Of a DNA stretch of 64,000 bases, positions 58,738 through 64,000 are shown piece after piece; the first letter of the stretch is position 1, and every line of letters starts with the position of its first letter. The stretch is taken from contig JAEOAD010000026.1 of NCBI GenBank assembly GCA_036365145.1, positions 744,001-808,000 on the forward strand. The letters run 5' to 3'. Position numbers and translations under genes: made by a program. The notes beneath the pieces were generated by a model. That model did no database searches and was not told where the DNA came from. It worked only from the letters and a program-made list of their open reading frames with translations. The stretch is from Orientallactaga sibirica. Lineage: Eukaryota; Chordata; Mammalia; Rodentia; Dipodidae.

Positions 58738-58790
58738 CCTACCTACCTACCTACCTACCTACCTACCTACCTATATATGGAGATATATAT
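58651..58790. repeat. Compound tetranucleotide repeat (ATCT)n-(ATCC)n-(ATCT)n-(ACCT)n
   Basis: Sits in the tail of the + B2 at 58498-58650. Four runs of related 4-mers follow each other and end in (TA)n. Confidence 0.92.
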
Positions 58791-59597
58791 ATATGTATAT
58801 ATATGCACCTTTTGAATAAATAATATATTTAAAAATTTAAAAATTATGAGAGCCAGTCGTGGTAGCACACACCTTTAATCCCAGCACTCGGGAGGCAGAC
58901 GTAGGAGGATCACCATGAGTTCAAGGCCACCCTGAGAATACAAAGTGAATTTCAGGTCAGCCTAGGCTAGAGTGAGACCTTACCTCGAAAAACAAAAATA
59001 AATTAAATTAAATTATGGGCTGGAGAAGATGGCTTAGCCATTAAAGAATTTGCCTGCAAAGCCAAAGGACCCCAGTTTGATTCCCCAGGATCCACGTAAG
59101 GCAGATGCACAAGGAGGTGCATGCATCTGGAGTTCATTTGCAGTGGCTGGAGGCCCTAGCACGCCCATTCTCTCCCTCTTTCTCTCTCTCAAATAAATAA
59201 GTAAATAAATAAATAAATAAATAATACAGTTAGAATAGTATTTTTGCCCTTTACACGAAGGTCAGAGAGGATTTCCAATGTCTACCATAAATCTTATTTT
59301 CTAATAAGTTCTGTTTGAAGCTGATTAAGAACAATTACTTCATTAATGATCCTTCATTGAGAAAAAAAAAAAAAAATACACTGGATTCTTATAACCCAGG
59401 ACAGGTGACAGGAGCAGGGTCCAGCTAGTAGTATCATAACATTGGCAGGCGGGAAGCAGAGGGCTAATAGGACATAGGGCCCGGTTGTAACATGCTTGCC
59501 AAGTGTGGCGGCACATTCCTGTCTTCTCAACACTTGGGAAGGGGAAGCAGGAGTTCCAGGTCAGCCTGGGCACAAGTCCCTATTTCAAAACAAAACA

Positions 59598-60033
59598 TTG
59601 GCTTCAATATCCATGAACTCACAGTCCCTAGCGATACCTTCACAAGACCCTCATAAATAGGAGAAAAAAGACGATGACATCAAATTAAAAGAGAATGGGC
59701 TGGAGAGATGGCTTGGCAGTTAAGACACATGCCTGCAAAGCCTAAGGACCCCAGTTCAATTCTCTAGGTCCCACGTAAGCCAGGTGCACATGGTGGCACA
59801 TGCGTCTGGAGTTCGTTTGCAGTGGCTAGAGGCCCTGGTGTGCTCATTCTCTCTCTCTCTTTCTCCCTCTCTCTGACTCTAATAATAAATAAATAAAATT
59901 AACTTAAAAAAATTAAAAGAGACTAATGGAGAGAGGGAGAGAATATGATGGAGAACGGAGCTGTGAAGGGGAAAGTAGGGGAGGGGAGGAAATTATCACA
60001 GTTTATTGTCTGTACGTATAGAAGTTGTCAATA

Positions 60034-60045
<12 letters not shown>
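59598..60045 (+). mobile_element. LINE-1 3' end interrupted by a B2 SINE
   Basis: The L1 tail from ggcttcaatatccatgaac to gttgtcaataaa is split by a + strand B2 at about 59698-59915. The target duplication aattaaaagaga occurs just before and just after the SINE, so the B2 is younger than the L1. Confidence 0.75.
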
Positions 60046-60066
<21 letters not shown>

Positions 60067-60416
60067 GGTTTTTCGAGATAGGGTTTCACTCTGGTCCAGG
60101 CTGACCTGGAATTAACTACGTAGTCTCAGGGTGGCCTTGAACTCTCGGAGATCCTCCTACCTCTGCCTCCCGAGTGCTGGGATTAAAGGCGTGCGCCACC
60201 ACGCCCGGCTAATAAAAAAATTTTAAAGGCAGCCAAGTATGGTGGCACATGCCTTTAATCCCAGCACTCGGGAGGCAGAGGTAGGAGGATCGCTATGAGT
60301 TCAAGGCCACCCTGAGACTACATAGTGAATTCCAGGTCAGCCTGGGCTACACTGAGACTCTACCTGGAAAAACCAAAAAATAAAAATTAAAAAAAAAAAT
60401 TAAAAAGGTAGAAACA

Positions 60417-60690
60417 GGACTGGAGAGATGGCTTAGCGGTTAAGGCGCCTGCCTGCTAAGCCTAAGAACCCGGTTCCAATCTCCAGGTCCCACGTTTAGC
60501 CAGATGCAAAGTGACGCAAGGGTGCAATGCTGCACTTGACCACAAGGGGGCGCACGCATCTGGATTTCGTTCACAGCAGCTGAGAGGCTGCTGACGCGCC
60601 CATCTCTGTCTCCCTCTCCCTCTCCGTCTGTCTCTCTGTGTCTCTCTCCATAAATAATAAAAAAATTAAAAAATAATAAATAAATAAATA
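60417..60690 (+). mobile_element. B2 SINE, CTCF-motif subfamily
   Basis: Core CCACAAGGGGGCGC at 60540-60553. The A/T-rich tail runs straight into a second, head-truncated copy. Confidence 0.83.
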
Positions 60691-60699
60691 AATAAAAAG

Positions 60700-60895
60700 A
60701 ATGCTGGTTCCAATCTCCAGGTCCCACGTTTAGCCAGATGCAAAGTGATGCAAGGGTGCAAGGCCGCACTTGACCACAAGGGGGAGCATGTGTCTGGAGT
60801 TCGTTCACAGCGGCTGAGAGGCTGCTGGCGCACCCATTCTCTGTCTCCCTCTTCCCTCTCCCTCTCTCCAAAAATAAATAAATAAATAAAAAGGT
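60700..60895 (+). mobile_element. B2 SINE, CTCF-motif subfamily, head-truncated
   Basis: It starts at atgctggttccaatctcc, without the tRNA-like head. The core has decayed to CCACAAGGGGGAGC (60774-60787). Confidence 0.78.
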
Positions 60896-62574
60896 ACAAA
60901 CAACCCAAATGTCCCTCAACTACTGGATGCATAAATAAAATGTAGTACATCCATTTAAAAATATAAAATAATTTAAAAAACCACAAGCCAGGTGTAGGGG
61001 TACAGGCCTTTAATCCCAGCACTCAGGAGGCAGAGGTAGGAGAATCACCATGAAGTTTGAGGCCACCCTGAGACCACATACTGAATTCCAGGTCAGCAGC
61101 CTGACTGGAGTGAAACCCTACCTCAAAAAACAAAAACAAAAACAAAAAAAAAGGAAAGGAAAGAAAAGAAAAACAAAGGCCAAAAGAGCAGCAGCAAAAG
61201 GCCATGTGTCGGGCTGGAGAGATGGCTTAGTGGTTAAGCGCTTGCTTGTGAAGCCTAAGGACCCTGGTTCGAGGCTCTATTCTCCAGGACCCACGTAAGC
61301 CAGATGCACAAGGTGGCGAATGCATCTGGAATTCGTCTGCAATGGCTGGAGGCCATGGTGTGCCCATTCTCTCTCTCTCTCTACCTGCCTATTTCTGTAT
61401 CTCTCTCTCTCAAATAAATAAATATAAAAATATTAAAAAAAAAAAAAAAGGCCATGTGTCCCTGGAGTCCAGCCATCTGGCTGGCACCCCTTTCCCTCCC
61501 CACACAGTTGCTAAGGAAGCCATGCAGACAGAGTCAAATGTGGTGGGGGAACAACAAAGATGGCTGCTCACTTCAAATCCTTCCTCATCCTGGGTTCAGG
61601 ATGAAGTATACCTTGTACAGACAACTGTTTACTCAGATATACTTTTGCAGTTATTAAACTCATGAAATGACTTATTTTAGGACCACTGTACATGAATTAA
61701 CATTTGATTTATACATTTATCAAATATATAGAATTCTATTCATATCATTCAATTCGCTCTTGCTGTCATAAAGTTACATATTTTAAATATAAAGCCCGGA
61801 GTGGTGCACATGCCTTTAATCCCAGCACTCGGGAAGCAGAGGTAGGAGGATCCCCATGAGTTCAAGGCCACCCTGAGAATACAGAGTGAATTCCAGATCA
61901 GCCTGGGCTAGAGTGAGACCCTACCTCGAAAAAACAAAAAAAAAAATAAATATATATAATTCAAATAGAATGTGTGTATATGTATATGTAATTTTTAAGA
62001 TACTTTTACTTATTTGAAAGAAAAGAGGAAAAGAGAAAGAGTGAATGGGCACGCCAGGGCCTCCAGGTGCTGCAAATGAATTCCAGACGCATATACCCCC
62101 TTGTGCATCTGGCTTACATGGGTCCTGGGGAATAGAACCCAGGTCCTTTGGCTTTACAGGCAAACGCCTTAACTGCTAAGCCATTTCCCCAGCCCCCAGT
62201 ATGTAGCTTTTTTTATGAGAGCAAGAGCCAGAGAGAACTGGCACACCAGGGCCTTTGGCCACTCTAATTGTGTGCATGTATAACCTTGCACATGCATCAC
62301 CTTGTACATGTGACTTACATGGGATCTGGGAGTTGCACATGGGTCCTTAGGTTTCACAGGAAGTGCCTTAACCACTAAGCAATCTCTCCAGCCCAATTTT
62401 TTGTTTTTTGAGGCAGGGTCTTGCTCTAGCCCAGGCTAAACTGGAATTCACTATGTAACCTCAGGGTGGCCTTGAACTCACAGCAATCCTACCTCTACCT
62501 CCTGAATGCTGAGATTAAAGGAATGGCCACCACTCCTGGCTTTGTATTTAAAAAAAAAAAATTATTATTTTATT

Positions 62575-62812
62575 TATTTTTGGAGAGAGTCACAGAGACA
62601 GACAGGGAGAGGGAGACAGATAGAGATGGGCACGCCAGCAGTCTCTCAGCTGCTGTGAACGAAATCCAGATATGTGCGCCCCCTTGTGGTCAAGTGCGGC
62701 ATTGCGCCCTTGCGTCACTGCATCTGGCTAAACATGGGACCTGGAGATTGGAACCGGGTTCTTACGCTTAGCAGGCAGGCACCTTAACCGCTAAGCCATC
62801 TCTCCAGCCCTC
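62575..62812 (-). mobile_element. B2 SINE, CTCF-motif subfamily, minus
   Basis: Core CCACAAGGGGGCGC on the minus strand (62676-62689), with TTGA on its 5' side. It splits tctggctttatattt-like flanks near 62540 and 62811. Confidence 0.83.
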
Positions 62813-63991
62813 TGGCTTTATATTTTTAAGTATATTTATTTTATTTTGGTTTTTCGAGGCAGGGTCTCACTCTAGCTCAGGCTGACCTGGAATTCACTCT
62901 GTAGTCTCAGGGTGGACTCGAACTCACGGCAATCCTCCTACCTCTGCCTCCCAAGTGCTGGGATTAAAGGCGTGCACCACCGCGCCTGGCTAGTTTATTT
63001 TTGTAAGAGAGAATGAGTATGCCAAGGTCTCTTGCCACTGTAAACCAACTCCACACAACATACTACTTAGTGCCTATGACTTTATGTAGGCACTGGGGAA
63101 TCAACCCCAGACCTGCCAGTGCCTGTAACGGCTGACCCATCATCCCAGCCCAGCTGCTGCATCTAGAACTCACAGCAGCTGGGATCACCTGCACACAAAC
63201 TTCAGCCACCATGCAAAGGGGAGGCTTGGGGTCCGCTATCCCTCCCTGATCACGTACACAGTTCATGGTTGCTGGTGAGTGGCACTGTGCTCAGTGGTGC
63301 AGCCACTGGTTAAAGTGGTCCACGCTCCTGTAACTCATTGGACCACAAAACAGATCAATAAAAGAAGTAAACATGAAAGTAAACAGGGACTAGTTGGGGA
63401 AAAATAGGAAGGGGATTAGAATGATTAAGAGAATGAGGCTAAGACTCTGGATGCATATGCTACTTTGGGCATTGATCTAGTTACATGGGTACTGGGGAAT
63501 CAAACCCAGGGCCTTAGGCATTCCAGGCAAGTGTCCTAACCCCTGAGCCATCTCTCTGGCCTGCTAATAATGTTTGTTTTTAATGTTACCATTCCAGGAC
63601 TGGAGAGATGACTTAGCAATTAAGGCACTTGCCTACAAAAAGCCTAACAAACAGGATTCAATGCCCCAGTATCCACATAAAGCCAAGATGCACAAAAGAG
63701 ATGCATGCAACTGGATTTTTTGCAGCAGCTAGAGGCCCTGGCATACCCATTCTCCCTCTGCTTGCAAATAAATTAATAAATGAGCTCATCCTGGCCTCCA
63801 TCCCGTCTCCCAGGCAGCAGACGGGCACACTAGTCACCACTCTCAGCGGCTGGTGGCTGGGCCAGCCAAACGTTTCCTGTCTAAGGTGCAAACAGGTTTG
63901 GAAGTTCAAACCTCAGCAACCTTAGTCTAAATAGGTGCCTTGTTTCCTCCAAGAGTGCAGAATGAGACACTCGTTCCACAGGAAATTCAAG

Positions 63992-63997
63992 TTTATT
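63992..63997 (-). terminator. Possible minus-strand poly(A) signal at the window edge
   Basis: TTTATT here is AATAAA on the minus strand (aataaacttgaatttcc), in unique sequence of about 210 bp. It could end a convergent gene lying beyond the window. In human the gene at this place and orientation is GMNN, but none of its coding sequence is visible. Confidence 0.3.
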
Positions 63998-64000
63998 TAC

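Larger units (their letters stand above)
55300..64000. other. Intergenic region 3' of ARMH2: remaining content
   Basis: B1: 55345-55488 -, 55640-55780 + with (AAAC)n to 55818, 55850-55950 + (old), 56205-56345 -, 58050-58140 + (old), 58325-58480 +, 58855-59010 +, 60060-60210 -, 60232-60400 +, 60985-61160 +, 61793-61950 +, 62405-62542 -, 62845-62990 -. B2: 55975-56195 +, 56375-56560 -, 58159-58310 +, 58498-58650 +, 59017-59225 +, 61210-61435 +, 62000-62196 -, 62210-62395 -, 62995-63155 -, 63440-63563 -, 63595-63780 +. 59230-59590, 61445-61790, 63160-63435 and 63790-64000 are unique; I see no exon in them. Confidence 0.72.

Noticed and set aside
60440..61022. Open frames of 118-159 aa, minus strand
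   Set aside because: Antisense B2 and B1 sequence (peptides such as [14 protein letters not shown] recur at every B2 of this subfamily).

Overview
The window is a piece of a rodent genome. It holds multi-exon genes with GT-AG introns, and it is packed with B1 (7SL-derived), B2 (tRNA-derived) and ID/B4 SINEs plus 3' ends of a rodent-type LINE-1. The B2 copies keep the usual tRNA-like head (ggctggagagatggcttagc) but carry a body and a pyrimidine-rich (TC)n tail unlike mouse or rat B2. B2 is a Myodonta family, so a dipodoid rodent such as a jerboa is the best guess. This is an inference from repeat style, not a proven identification.

Layout, all on the + strand: (1) 1-44266 is the 3' part of RIPOR2 (FAM65B), a RhoA-inhibiting regulator of cell polarity. 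Fourteen coding exons from 5327 to 44266 join in frame to encode 825 residues down to the stop; the N-terminal exons lie before the window. The 3' UTR runs to about 46.76 kb and has a distal AATAAA at 46738. A phase-compatible short exon at 21398-21469 looks like the terminal exon of a shorter isoform. (2) 46.8-49.9 kb is intergenic. It contains a probable solo class II LTR in minus orientation, nested in an older repeat. (3) 50021-55217 is ARMH2, two coding exons, 230 aa, with a textbook RFX X-box 75 bp before the ATG and AATAAA at 55280. (4) 55.3-64 kb is repeat-rich intergenic DNA. A minus-strand AATAAA at its last bases could be the 3' end of a convergent gene. In human, GMNN is the neighbour on that side, which fits the order RIPOR2-ARMH2-GMNN.

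The two genes are not an operon; they are adjacent, same-strand genes whose products both carry armadillo-like helical folds. RIPOR2 acts on Rho signalling, cell polarity and stereocilia. ARMH2 has no established function, and its X-box suggests ciliary or testis expression.

I see no bacterial, phage or CRISPR content and no clearly new protein system. The most interesting signals are a B2 subfamily present in 13 copies that carries a CTCF-like core, a near-perfect 2.7-kb tandem duplication inside a RIPOR2 intron that may be real or an assembly artefact, the putative alternative terminal exon, the ARMH2 X-box and several nested transposon insertions with visible target-site duplications.
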